A stretch of 64,000 nucleotides of DNA. Origin: Thalassobium sp. (GTDB taxonomy: Bacteria > Pseudomonadota > Gammaproteobacteria > Pseudomonadales > Oceanobacteraceae). A program made the translations under genes and the position numbers. Shown here in pieces: positions 9,035 through 18,900 of the stretch; the stretch's first letter is position 1; each line of letters starts with the position of its first letter. The notes beneath the pieces are model-generated. The model saw only the letters and a program-made list of their open reading frames with translations, had not been told where the DNA came from and did not search any database. The stretch lies in NCBI GenBank assembly GCA_002733205.1, contig NVUW01000005.1:310001-374000 (forward strand), written 5' to 3'.

Positions 9035-10010
9035 TGTATTGGTCTGCTTTATAACGTGACAGATTATCGGGAATGCAGAACCATTCGATGGTTTTCTTCA
9101 GACCTTCTTCCAGTGATATCTGATGTTTATATCCGGTAAGCCGGAGCAGTTTACTGTTGTCGCACACCAGGCGATGAACCTCTGATTTTTCCGGGCGGAT
9201 ACGGTTGCTGTCGTGAATAATGTCGACACCGGAATTCATGATGTCACGGATCATATGAACGGTATCCAGAATGGATACTTCGGTGTTGCTGCCGATGTTG
9301 ATTACTTCGCCAAGAGTCTGCTCTTTACCCAGTAAACTGATAAGACCATTACAGGTATCTTCAACAAAGTTAAAGTCGCGCGTCGGAGAAAGGTCACCAA
9401 GCTGTATATGGGTTTTGCCAGCAGCAATCTGCGTGATAATGGTCGGAATGACAGCACGTGCAGATTGGCGCGGACCGTAGGTGTTGAAAGGACGCGCCAG
9501 CGTGACCGGAAGATCAAATGCGTTGTAGTAACTCATTGCCATTGAATCAGAACTGATCTTGGACGCGCTATATGGAGACTGTGGCTGCAGTGGATGGTCT
9601 TCATCTATCGGTATATAGCGGGCAGTACCATAGACTTCGCTTGTCGATGTCTGAATAAAGTGTTCGATGTTTTCGTTGCGTGCCGCCTGAAGTAAATTGA
9701 CGGTGCCTTCAATATTGGTGGCAACATAGCTGGCCGGCGCCTGATAAGAGTAAGGAATTGCAATAAGTGCGGCTAGGTTAAAGACAGAAGAGCAGCCCTT
9801 GACCGCTTGTTGGCAGAAAAATGGATCGCGGATGTCACCACTGATCATTTCCATATCTTGCGTAAACGCAGAATTGTCCAGCCATCCCCAGGAGTTAAAG
9901 GAATTATAGAGCGTCATAGCTCTCACCGGATATCCGGCTTTAGCCAAATGTTCGGCTAAGTGGGAGCCAATAAAACCATCTGCACCAGTAATCAGAATGG
10001 GTCTTTGCAT
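9027..10010 (-). CDS. legB: nucleotide-GlcNAc 4,6-dehydratase
   Basis: An extended SDR of 327 residues. The Rossmann glycine motif ITGADGFIGSHL opens the protein, TSTSEVYG supplies the catalytic serine/threonine and YSASK the Tyr-Lys pair. RPFNTYGPRQSARAVIPTII is typical of LegB/WbpM-like NAD dehydratases. It performs the first committed step to the 4-keto-6-deoxy sugar. It starts two bases after the maf stop. Confidence 0.9.
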   Translation of the reverse strand: MQRPILITGADGFIGSHLAEHLAKAGYPVRAMTLYNSFNSWGWLDNSAFTQDMEMISGDIRDPFFCQQAVKGCSSVFNLAALIAIPYSYQAPASYVATNIEGTVNLLQAARNENIEHFIQTSTSEVYGTARYIPIDEDHPLQPQSPYSASKISSDSMAMSYYNAFDLPVTLARPFNTYGPRQSARAVIPTIITQIAAGKTHIQLGDLSPTRDFNFVEDTCNGLISLLGKEQTLGEVINIGSNTEVSILDTVHMIRDIMNSGVDIIHDSNRIRPEKSEVHRLVCDNSKLLRLTGYKHQISLEEGLKKTIEWFCIPDNLSRYKADQYNV

Positions 10011-10012
10011 CG

Positions 10013-12049
10013 TTATACTCCATCAACCGCTTCGGTAATCATTTTAGTCAGCAATGGATCATTTTCGACGCTGACATCGCGATAGACAATCGAGCAGTAG
10101 TGTTCCGGCCATTCGTTAAGGAAGTCTTTGAAAACTTTTAGCCAGAGCTTAATAAACTCTGTTCTTTTTTCGCCATCAAGTGCATAAGCATGTGCATAGC
10201 CGATTGATAAGAAAAACCAGACTGATCCGCGAAAAATGTAATAGATTGTCTTGAGTTTCTGGTAAATATCTTCCTCAAGAAAGCGTGCAATCCGATACGA
10301 AGTATCAGAAAGGCTGCTCATGCTTATTTCCATATGATCAAGTTCGTTAAGAATCCGTGTTGAGACGCGGCGTATGGCGTCTTCAAGTAATTTTAGCTTG
10401 TCATCTTGCTCTTCCTGGTAAACCGGATCTCCTGCTTGCCTGATGATGGTCAGTGCACTTTTATAATCACCAGGCAGGTTTCGAATCTTTTCTTTAAAAA
10501 CACCGATATCATTCAGCCATTCTGCATTATCGATTTTTGCTCCTAATGAGCAGTTGTATGCATGAAGTGTTCGGGTGTTCATGACTGAGGCCAGCTCGAC
10601 CTCAACACGACGTTTTCCGGTGTAAAGAAAAGGTATGGTTTTAATGTCATTTCCCTGAACACCGGGAGTTGGCATGCCTTGTTCAAGATTATCCCAGGTG
10701 CTGTCTATCAGATCTTCGGGATTCTCATCGGTATAATAGATGCTGTCTTTGGAATGGTGCTTCTCCGGGTCAATGTAACCAAAGTCCATTCCAAACAAGA
10801 AAAGATTTTCAAATCCAAGGTGAAGGAAAACACCAAGACCGGCATTGGTGGCTGACGGAGTGCAACCAGAAACCACATTGTTTTCAGAAAACAGACTGGC
10901 CATCGCGGTGGAATCTTTGAAGTACATCTGCCTGCTTTCATATAGAGCAAAAATCTTCGGAGGGACCTGAGCTGCCGCCATGAGAGTGGTGCCGTTGGTA
11001 TCGGAACGGGTAACGGTTCTGGAATAAGCCTCTGCCGCAACATAATCGGATTCAAGTTCAACCTGAAAATCAGGATGAATGCCATTTCTGCGCAGTACGT
11101 CGCGGGCAGAACCGCAGGAAACAATAATAGCTTTCTTCTGTGCGGCCCGGATCCAATCCATTCTTTCATCTAATGACGGCCCTGATCCAATGATAAGTAC
11201 AGGAGTATCGGTATGAGTGCTGAGTGGTTTGCGCAGGCGGGGGATACCTGCGCGGAAGTTGTGCAGAGCATTATTCAGCTGGTTGATCTCATCATCGTAG
11301 TTTCCCCACAGGCTGTAGTACATCGTGATGTCTTTGCGTACACGAGCCAGAATTTTTTCATTACGATTCGTTCCCCGGTGGTTATAGAAAACGGTTGCCG
11401 TAGGAAAAAACGGAGGTTGTTTAACCAGGTGATTCCATAAGATACCGAATGCCGCATTGTCGTTATTGCCTGGCAACAACATAAGCGTCACAGATCTATG
11501 CGGGTCATTAATCAGGGGGAGGAAGAGGGCTTCCCAGTCAATGGTAAACAGGCTGGCGTAAAACTCGTCTTTATCCCTTTCACATATCACCAGGTGGTCA
11601 ACGGAGACACTTTGGAGCAACTTTTCAATATGTAAACCCAACCCGACCCCCATGACGCATAGCATGGGGATGTGGTTATCAAAGGGATAAAAATTGAAAT
11701 TCTCTTGCGTCAGCGGGCTTTCGTCCACGATCTCAGCCAGCTTTTTTGCTGAAAATCTTGGAATGGTAAAAGTATTGCGGAATCCGGTGGCTACGGTGAA
11801 CAGCCGGTTGTTCCGGTGGCAGCGGTTAATAAATGTCAACACTTCCGATTCGGCTGCTTCTTCTGCATTATTGATTAGTATTTGACCAGTCTCGGTGTTC
11901 AGTAACTGGAATATGTCCTTTTGCGTATCGGCATTTAGTCGTTTTTTTTCAGGACTGTGCTCATTCAGTAGCGGATAAAGTGCCGGAAAATTATCTCTTA
12001 TAAATGACAAATTTTTGACTTTCAATGCGGCAAGGCGCTCTAAATTCAT
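10013..12049 (-). CDS. maf: motility-associated factor glycosyltransferase (Maf, DUF115)
   Basis: A large Maf protein of 678 residues. The central DUF115 domain (about 270-480) has VLIIGSGPSLDERMDWI and VSCGSARDVLRRNGIHPDF, and the N-terminal Maf domain includes HIPMLCVMGVGLGLHIEKLL. Maf enzymes transfer CMP-nonulosonic acids to Ser/Thr of flagellin in the cytoplasm before export. It is the first gene of the glycan operon and faces away from the flagellin gene. Its position and the downstream Leg genes make legionaminyl transfer to the adjacent giant flagellin the likely job. It is transcribed from the sigma-54 type site at 12118-12135. Confidence 0.9.
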   Translation of the reverse strand: MNLERLAALKVKNLSFIRDNFPALYPLLNEHSPEKKRLNADTQKDIFQLLNTETGQILINNAEEAAESEVLTFINRCHRNNRLFTVATGFRNTFTIPRFSAKKLAEIVDESPLTQENFNFYPFDNHIPMLCVMGVGLGLHIEKLLQSVSVDHLVICERDKDEFYASLFTIDWEALFLPLINDPHRSVTLMLLPGNNDNAAFGILWNHLVKQPPFFPTATVFYNHRGTNRNEKILARVRKDITMYYSLWGNYDDEINQLNNALHNFRAGIPRLRKPLSTHTDTPVLIIGSGPSLDERMDWIRAAQKKAIIVSCGSARDVLRRNGIHPDFQVELESDYVAAEAYSRTVTRSDTNGTTLMAAAQVPPKIFALYESRQMYFKDSTAMASLFSENNVVSGCTPSATNAGLGVFLHLGFENLFLFGMDFGYIDPEKHHSKDSIYYTDENPEDLIDSTWDNLEQGMPTPGVQGNDIKTIPFLYTGKRRVEVELASVMNTRTLHAYNCSLGAKIDNAEWLNDIGVFKEKIRNLPGDYKSALTIIRQAGDPVYQEEQDDKLKLLEDAIRRVSTRILNELDHMEISMSSLSDTSYRIARFLEEDIYQKLKTIYYIFRGSVWFFLSIGYAHAYALDGEKRTEFIKLWLKVFKDFLNEWPEHYCSIVYRDVSVENDPLLTKMITEAVDGV

Positions 12050-12117
12050 AGCAGAGTCTCTGATTGGTGGATGGCCTCGGCAAGTCGGCGACTTGATGGC
12101 GTCTTTTTGACTTAACG

Positions 12118-12135
12118 TAGCAGAGACTGTGCCAT
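12118..12135 (-). promoter_or_regulatory. sigma-54 promoter for the maf-leg operon
   Basis: On the minus strand the sequence TGGCACAGTCTCTGCT has the -24 GG and -12 GC with the required 10-base spacing (GG at 12133-12132, GC at 12121-12120). It differs from the TGGCACG-N4-TTGC consensus at two positions. It lies about 70 bases upstream of maf, which suggests glycan synthesis is timed with the FleQ/FleR-dependent flagellar classes. Confidence 0.72.
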
Positions 12136-12198
12136 ATGGGCATGGGTTGATGGTTATATATAGTTTAATTTTTATTCCTAAAGGTTCTTATTATTCTT

Positions 12199-12225
12199 TA
12201 AAGGACTTGGAATTGTTGCCGTTAA
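12199..12225 (+). promoter_or_regulatory. sigma-28 (FliA) promoter of the flagellin gene
   Basis: TAAA (12199-12202), a 15-base spacer and GCCGTTAA (12218-12225) match the FliA consensus TAAA-N15-GCCGATAA with one mismatch. The flagellin start is 74 bases downstream. Confidence 0.88.
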
Positions 12226-12298
12226 CAAGGATGTACAACACGAACGCGCTGTTCGGGACGATCCGGCGGCGATTGTGAAATCTGTCGGAGGAACGGTT

Positions 12299-15200
12299 AT
12301 GCCTCAAATTATTAATACCAACATTGCGTCGCTGAATGCTCAGCGCAACCTGGATAAGTCCCAGTCATCAAATCAACAGGCTTTGCAACGCTTGTCTTCT
12401 GGTCTGCGTATTAACAGCGCAAAAGATGATGCTGCCGGTCTGGCGATTTCCACCCGTTTTACGTCTCAGATTAAAGGTCTGAACGTTGCTGTGCGTAACG
12501 CAGGTGACGGTATCGCACTGGCTCAGACGGCTGAAGGTGCGTTGGGTTCTATGAATGAAAACTTGCAGCGTATCCGTGAGCTTGCGGTGCAGTCTGCAAA
12601 CGCCACTAACTCAGATGTTGACCGCGAGGCTCTCCAGGCCGAGGTGGATCAGCTGGTTGCCGAGATCAGTCGTACTTCTGAAGAGACCGACTTTAACGGC
12701 CGTAAGTTGTTGGACGGTTCTTTTTCTGCAACCTTCCAGGTTGGTGCCAACGCGGGTCAGACTGTTGATGTTTCTATCTCAGAACTGACAGCGAACAAGT
12801 TAGGTGCTTCTGAGCAATCAGGTATTTCTGCCCAGGGTAAAGGTGCGGCTCTGCAGAATGGTGATTTGATCATCAATAACATTGCTGTCAGCCCATCAAA
12901 AGCGGCAGACGATACAGCCTCTACCAAGAACGCTTCCTTTAGTGCTATTGCCAAAACGGCGGCTATTAATGATGTGTACGATCAGACTGGCGTTAAAGCT
13001 TTCGCTAACGAGAACGTAGCTTCGGGTTCTGAAATGACTGCTAAGGCCGGTACGGTTACGCTGACCTTAAATAATGTGGATATCTCCCTTTCAACATCGA
13101 CCGACTCTGCGGGAACCCGGGCTTCTGTTGTTGAAGCTATCAATGCTGTTTCTGATCAGACGGGTGTAACAGCGGTTTCTTCCGGTACTGATGCCAATGG
13201 CGTGCAGCTGGTTGCTGCCGATGGTCGCAATATTGATATCGCGTTTGGTTCTTTCACTGGTGGTATCACCTCTGATGCGGATGCGGCTGCGGCTACAGGT
13301 CTGGCCGCAGAAGAGACTTACTACGGTGGCTATACACTGGTGGCTGATGGTGATGTCGATTCTGTAGCGATTACCGGTGGTGATGGTACCGGTAACGGTA
13401 ATCTGGCTAATGCAGGTCTTAATCGCGGTACTTATGAAGCCGGTGCTGCACAGGTTGCTTCGACAGTGACCACGCTGACTACTGGTGCAGAGTTCAGTAC
13501 TGATCTACCAACAGGTACTGCTGGTGCCCAGTTGTCGACGGCTCAGGGTCTGGTTTCTGATGGTCGAATCGCTTTCGGTACTTCTGAAACTGTTACGGTA
13601 ACAACGAATGATGGTCAGTCGGCCAGCTTCAGTGCAGGCAGTACAGGTAATCTGGGTGCTAAAGAAATTGCTGATGCTATTAACGGTTTGGATGGCATTT
13701 CTGTAGCAGCAGAAACCAAACTCAAACTGGAAGCCGCCGGTGGTGATGGTTATTTTACTGGTGGGCAGCTTCAGGTCTTTGACAGCTCTACCGAAGGTAA
13801 CGCACTGATTTCCATCAGTTTGTCGTCAACCGCTTCAACGGTTGAAGATATCGCCAACGCGATTAATGCGACGCCGTCCTCTGGCCTTGTAGCTACCTAT
13901 GTTGCTGGTGCGACCGGTGGTGCGACTAACGGTGATGTTTTTATCACTGATGCTGACGGTGACACACTGGTCATTACCGGCGGCGCTGCGGCGGGTGGTA
14001 CCACATCCAGCTTTGATGTGACTGTATACGATGCAACAGGTACCAGTAGTGCCAAGGTTGCGGGTGTTGGTGGTACGCAGACCACTGGTGTTCTGGTAAC
14101 CGGTTACTTAAAAGATGTTGATGTTACTGGTGATGACCTGAAAAGCATTAGTCTCAGCAGTAACCTGGCTGTTGCTGGAATTGCAACATCAGGTTCGGTC
14201 ACTGGCGGTAGTATCTTCAACTTCCGTGAAACGAATACTGGTGCTACGGATATCAACAGTGTTTCTGTTGATGCTGCACAGGAACCGGTGCGTGGTCTTA
14301 AAGAAGGTGACCTGACTATTAATGGCGTGAATATCGAAGCTGCAGATGTAAGCGCAGATAAAGCGTCTGCGACGGTAGCCTCGGATGGTTCAGCCATTCA
14401 GACTTCTGTTAAATCTCAGTCTGCAATCGCGATTGCTGATGCGATTAACAAGGTATCGGATAAAACCGGTGTTACTGCAACAGCCAATGAAACGGTTGTG
14501 GTTGGCTCTGGCTCAGCTTCAGATATGACGGCTAAGCAGACTGCTGCCAAGGCGGCCGGTTATGAAGCTGGTGAAAGTGGCAAGCTGTATATCAACGGCG
14601 TTGATATCGGTGTGGTGAGTCTCGTTGATGACGGTACAGGTAATATTGATACTGATGCGACCAAGGCGAATACCATTGATCTGATTAACCAGAAAGCTGG
14701 TCAGACCGGGGTAACTGCGGAAGATAACGGTGTGTCAATCACGTTACGTGCTGCAGACGGCCGTAATATCTCCGTCGCGCTGGATAACGATGGCTCTAAC
14801 AACGGTGTCGACCCGGCAGCTGCAGGCGCCAATGGTTTTGGTTCCCTGATTGGTCTGGACTCAGCGGTTGCTGGTATCGGTGAGGCGGATATCGGTACCG
14901 CTACTGTATCCGATAACATCGGTACCCGAGGTTCTGCAACTGAAGGCGCAACTTACGAAACTACTTATGGCACCGTGAGTTTGTCTTCAGCCAAAGAAAT
15001 TTCTTTGGAAGCGGGTTCTAACGGTAAAGATGAGATTGAAGCTCTGGGCTTCAAGGTTGCGCAGTATGGTGGTGGTGAAGATGGTCAGTTCCTGAGCGAA
15101 ATTGATATCTCCACGTTTGAAGGCGCAACGGCAGCAATCACTGCGATCGACAATGCTATTGGTCAGGTGGCCAGTCAGCGTGCGGATCTCGGTGCGATTC

Positions 15201-15400
15201 AGAACCGTCTGAGCTCTACAGTAAGTAACCTGCAGGTTACCTCCGAGAACTTGAACTCTGCGAACTCGCGGATTCAGGATGCGGACTTCGCGGCAGAAAC
15301 CGCCGAGCTGTCCCGTACTCAGGTTCTGCAGCAGGCAGGTATCTCGGTTCTGGCTCAGGCGAATGCGGCTGGACAGCAGGTTCTGTCCCTTCTGGGATAA
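12299..15400 (+). CDS. fliC: giant flagellin
   Basis: A flagellin of 1033 residues, about twice the usual 280-560. The conserved N-terminal D0/D1 (about 1-165, starting MPQIINTNIASLNAQRNL) and C-terminal D1/D0 (last ~100, ending AGQQVLSLLG) are intact. Between them lie about 770 residues rich in Gly, Ala, Ser, Thr and Asp. At least four hook-IN-like units recur there (GDLIINNI, GTVTLTLNNVDIS, GDLTINGVNI, GKLYINGVDI), several followed by an AINxVSDxTGVTA-type helix. I chose the ATG at 12299 because GGAGGAA lies 5 bases upstream; an ATG at 12275 is not conserved. The Ser/Thr-rich centre is the expected target of Maf. Confidence 0.95.
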   Translation: MPQIINTNIASLNAQRNLDKSQSSNQQALQRLSSGLRINSAKDDAAGLAISTRFTSQIKGLNVAVRNAGDGIALAQTAEGALGSMNENLQRIRELAVQSANATNSDVDREALQAEVDQLVAEISRTSEETDFNGRKLLDGSFSATFQVGANAGQTVDVSISELTANKLGASEQSGISAQGKGAALQNGDLIINNIAVSPSKAADDTASTKNASFSAIAKTAAINDVYDQTGVKAFANENVASGSEMTAKAGTVTLTLNNVDISLSTSTDSAGTRASVVEAINAVSDQTGVTAVSSGTDANGVQLVAADGRNIDIAFGSFTGGITSDADAAAATGLAAEETYYGGYTLVADGDVDSVAITGGDGTGNGNLANAGLNRGTYEAGAAQVASTVTTLTTGAEFSTDLPTGTAGAQLSTAQGLVSDGRIAFGTSETVTVTTNDGQSASFSAGSTGNLGAKEIADAINGLDGISVAAETKLKLEAAGGDGYFTGGQLQVFDSSTEGNALISISLSSTASTVEDIANAINATPSSGLVATYVAGATGGATNGDVFITDADGDTLVITGGAAAGGTTSSFDVTVYDATGTSSAKVAGVGGTQTTGVLVTGYLKDVDVTGDDLKSISLSSNLAVAGIATSGSVTGGSIFNFRETNTGATDINSVSVDAAQEPVRGLKEGDLTINGVNIEAADVSADKASATVASDGSAIQTSVKSQSAIAIADAINKVSDKTGVTATANETVVVGSGSASDMTAKQTAAKAAGYEAGESGKLYINGVDIGVVSLVDDGTGNIDTDATKANTIDLINQKAGQTGVTAEDNGVSITLRAADGRNISVALDNDGSNNGVDPAAAGANGFGSLIGLDSAVAGIGEADIGTATVSDNIGTRGSATEGATYETTYGTVSLSSAKEISLEAGSNGKDEIEALGFKVAQYGGGEDGQFLSEIDISTFEGATAAITAIDNAIGQVASQRADLGAIQNRLSSTVSNLQVTSENLNSANSRIQDADFAAETAELSRTQVLQQAGISVLAQANAAGQQVLSLLG

Positions 15401-15412
15401 TAGCGGACTAAC

Positions 15413-15432
15413 GGGGAAGGCCAGCCTTCCCC
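15413..15432 (+). other. perfect hairpin between flagellin and flaG
   Basis: GGGGAAGG, loop CCAG, CCTTCCCC form an eight-pair stem starting 12 bases after the flagellin stop. There is no U-run after it, so it is probably a 3' stabiliser or weak attenuator between flagellin and flaG rather than a full terminator. Confidence 0.65.
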
Positions 15433-15465
15433 TGGCTGCTTAACCAAGAACCTGAGAGGTGATTT

Positions 15466-15849
15466 ATGAACGAGCTGAAATTGAATGTGATTGACCATAC
15501 AGCTGTATCACCCTCAGCGACTGCCGGGAAGAAAGCTTACGCCAAGGCGGCAAGTGATCCGACAGTGAGTTCCGACAGCGGCAAGTTATTGCCGCAAGGG
15601 ACTGAGAAGGTTGCGGAACTGAGTCAGGACCAGGTCAGAGATGCAATCTCCCGCATTAACGAGTATGTACAGCAAACTGAAAGAACACTGGACTTCCAGC
15701 TGGATGAGGATAGCGGTAAAACCATTATCCGCGTCTATGACAGGGCATCATCGGAGTTAATCCGGCAGATTCCCAGTGAGCTGGCTCTGGAACTGGCGCA
15801 GAAATTGAATGATGAGGAACCATCTTTATTGTTCAGCGCGCAAGTCTAG
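15466..15849 (+). CDS. flaG: FlaG family protein
   Basis: A FlaG homologue of 127 residues. The C-terminal half carries the family core (LDFQLDEDSGKTIIRVYD followed by IRQIPSE). FlaG proteins affect filament length and lie between flagellin and fliD in polar flagellates, as here. GAGAGG precedes the ATG by a normal distance. It probably shares the flagellin transcript and ends at the terminator 15886-15927. Confidence 0.9.
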   Translation: MNELKLNVIDHTAVSPSATAGKKAYAKAASDPTVSSDSGKLLPQGTEKVAELSQDQVRDAISRINEYVQQTERTLDFQLDEDSGKTIIRVYDRASSELIRQIPSELALELAQKLNDEEPSLLFSAQV

Positions 15850-15885
15850 GTGATCAGTGTATGGGTTAGGTAAACAACCCTTCAG

Positions 15886-15927
15886 AAAACCCTGCATTGG
15901 CCGATAAAGCCAGTACAGGGTTTTTTT
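15886..15927 (+). terminator. rho-independent terminator after flaG
   Basis: AAAACCCTG and CAGGGTTTT pair outside, TTGGC and GCCAG pair inside, with seven Ts after the stem. The loop region contains GCCGATAA, identical to the sigma-28 -10 consensus. Confidence 0.85.
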
Positions 15928-15987
15928 GTTTGAGAGCCATCTAAGCTTGATACAAACCTGATGGTTCGGTAGCACGGGGGAGCAGGT

Positions 15988-18900
15988 ATGGCGTCCATTG
16001 AGTCACTGGGATTAGGGTCAGGTGTTCTGACCACGGATCTGGTTGAGAAAATCATCTCAGCAGAGAAAGAAGTTGCCACCTTGCGTTTGGATCGGCGACA
16101 AGAGCTGGTTGAAGCTAAAATCACTGCCTATGGTGAAATTCAGTCAATGATGGCCAAGGTTCAGTCCGCCGCCAACAGCTTGTCCAGCCCCAGCCTGGTG
16201 AGCTCGACCACGGCTACATCATCCGATGAAGATATTTTAACGGCAACGACCTCCAGTTTATCTGAGCCTGGCACTTATAACGTCGAAGTGCTGAACACTG
16301 CGAAGTCTCACTCTCTGGCAACACAAACCTACAGCAGTTTTGACGAAATCATTGGCACAGGAAAATTGGTATTTACCTTTGGTGATATCACTTATGGCGG
16401 TGGTGGCAATTTTGTCAGTCAGGATCTGAATCCTGATCGCCTGGGAAAAACCATTACGATTGATGACTCTAACCGCACGCTGAGCGGCATCCGTGATGCT
16501 ATTAACAACGCAGACATGGGTGTAAGCGCGAGTATTATTAATGATGGCAGCGGTTATCGTTTATTGATGACATCAGAAGAAACCGGCGAAGAAAATGCCA
16601 TGCGCATTGCCGCGCTGGATGATTCCGGAAACATGCTGAGCGGTGGCCTGGCGGCATTAGCCTTTAATGAAAATCAGAATACTGCAGCCAACATGAGTCA
16701 GACCAGTAAGGGCGAAGACGCTCAGCTGAATGTCAATGGTCTTACCATTACCCGCAGCAGTAATTCGGTAGATGAAGTAATTAAAGGCGTTACACTTAAT
16801 CTTAAAAACGCCGACGTCGGAAAAAATATCAGTGTCACGGTGTCGGCTGATACCGATAAATTAACGGAAAGCATTCAGGGGTTTGTCGATGCATACAACG
16901 AACTGAAGAGTTTTGTTGACGATTTATCAAGCTACGATGCAGACAAGCAGCAAGCAGGCTTATTACTTGGTGATTCCACAGTTCGTGGCATGATGTCACA
17001 AATACGTTCAATGATCAGTGAGCCGATCGTTGGCTTAACCGGTAAATACCGTTCTTTGACCGAGCTTGGGGTTGATACCAATAAAGATAATGAGTATCAG
17101 CTGGATTTTGATACGGCCAAGTTCCAGAAGGCTATGGGTGAAGATCGGGCCTCTATTGTTGGGTTGTTAGCTAAGTCTGGTAAAACCACCGATAGTCAGA
17201 TCACATACGTGAATGACTCGATCAACACTAAGCCGGGTACTTATGATGTTAATATCACCCAGTTGGCGAGTCAGGCGAAATACTCAGGAGGCTCGTTATC
17301 GGTACTGGATTTTTCTTCACCGGTTGTGATTGATGAAAGCAACGATAATTTCCGCATCAATGTAAATGGCCAAACGGCGAGTATTGGGCTTACCCATGGC
17401 AGTTACAGCTCCGGTGACGAGCTGGCGAAGCAGTTGGCATTGCAGATTAACAGCAGCGAAACATTGTCGAAATATGGTCACAGTGTATCCGTTGATTACA
17501 GCTCTTCGAATAAGAATTTTTCAATAACATCGAATAAATACGGTGCTGAATCGCAAATCTATTTTGCCACAGTTGATCCTAATACAGCTAATACGCTTGG
17601 CTTTAATACCCTGGGTCAGGGAACATATAAAAGTGTCGGTCTGACAACGCTGAATGCTGATGCTTTTAATGGCAAAGGTGCTGTTACCCAGGCTGGAAAT
17701 AAAGCATTGTCAGAGTCGGCGGGGATCAATTTTCAAGCAAATAATGCGACTTTTTCTCTCGATGTCGATGGCAACGGCCCGGTTTCCGTAGTAGTTAATC
17801 AGAACGCCAGTGGCCAGGATCTTAATGGTGATGGTGTCTTTGGCGATCTTAAAGATACTTTGCAGGCTATTCAGACAGCCATTGATGCCACAGCACTTAA
17901 TGGTCAGGTAACCGCTGCATTTGATAAAAATGGTTATTTAATTTTTGAAACCGTTGCTGAAGGTACGGCACGCAGTATTGAATTGACCGGGGTCGGCAGT
18001 AGTGTATCGGATACTCAGCTTGGCCTTGATGGAGCTCAGGGAGTGCAGGCCAACGGTAAGGATCCGGGGCTGACCTTTGGTTCTGCAGTGGAGTTTAATG
18101 TTCAGGTAGATGGCATTGAAAGTGCGACCAAGGTTTCAATTCCGGCCGGTACCTATGCGACCGGCGATGCCTTAGCAGCAGAAATTCAGAATCAGTTAAA
18201 TATTACTCTGGCCGGTGATGCTAATTTTGCCGGTGTGGTTAAAGGTGCGGAAGCAACAACCGGAAATCGTGATATCAGCACAAATGTTGATTTTTCTGCG
18301 ACCAATGCTGGCTTCCGACTGAATGTGTCGGGAGTAGAAAAAGATGTCCTGGTTAATACCGACTCCGGCGATAATATTGTTGATATTCAAACCGCATTGG
18401 ATACTGCCTTTGGCGCTGGGGTTGTCAGTGCCAGTCTGGACGGAACCGGACTCAAATTAACCACGGTAGCAACCGGGCATGAGGAATATATTGAGGTAGT
18501 CAGTGACGGACAGGGAGCCAAAAGCAGCAGCTTTGCTGATATATCTGCAGGTATCGATTTCAGCGGCGGTCAGAATGCAACCTTTACCCTGAATATTGAT
18601 GGCGTTGATATTAATGTTGATGTTAATTCTGATGGTACAACGGGTAGCAATAATGCAGATTCTAACTTAATCGTTATTCAGCAGGCGCTGGATAACGCAT
18701 TAACTGCGACCGGACAATTCGCTGCCGGTGATGTTAAGGCCCGTGTTGATGACACGGGGCAGCTGTATTTTGAAACACAGAGTAAAGACGGCGTTAAAAC
18801 CGCATCAACCTTTGGTGCAGGTGCATCACTTGAAGTTAAAAACCTGGGCGGAACAGCGGCTTCAGCATTGGGTTTATCCGCAGAAACGGTAAATAACGGT

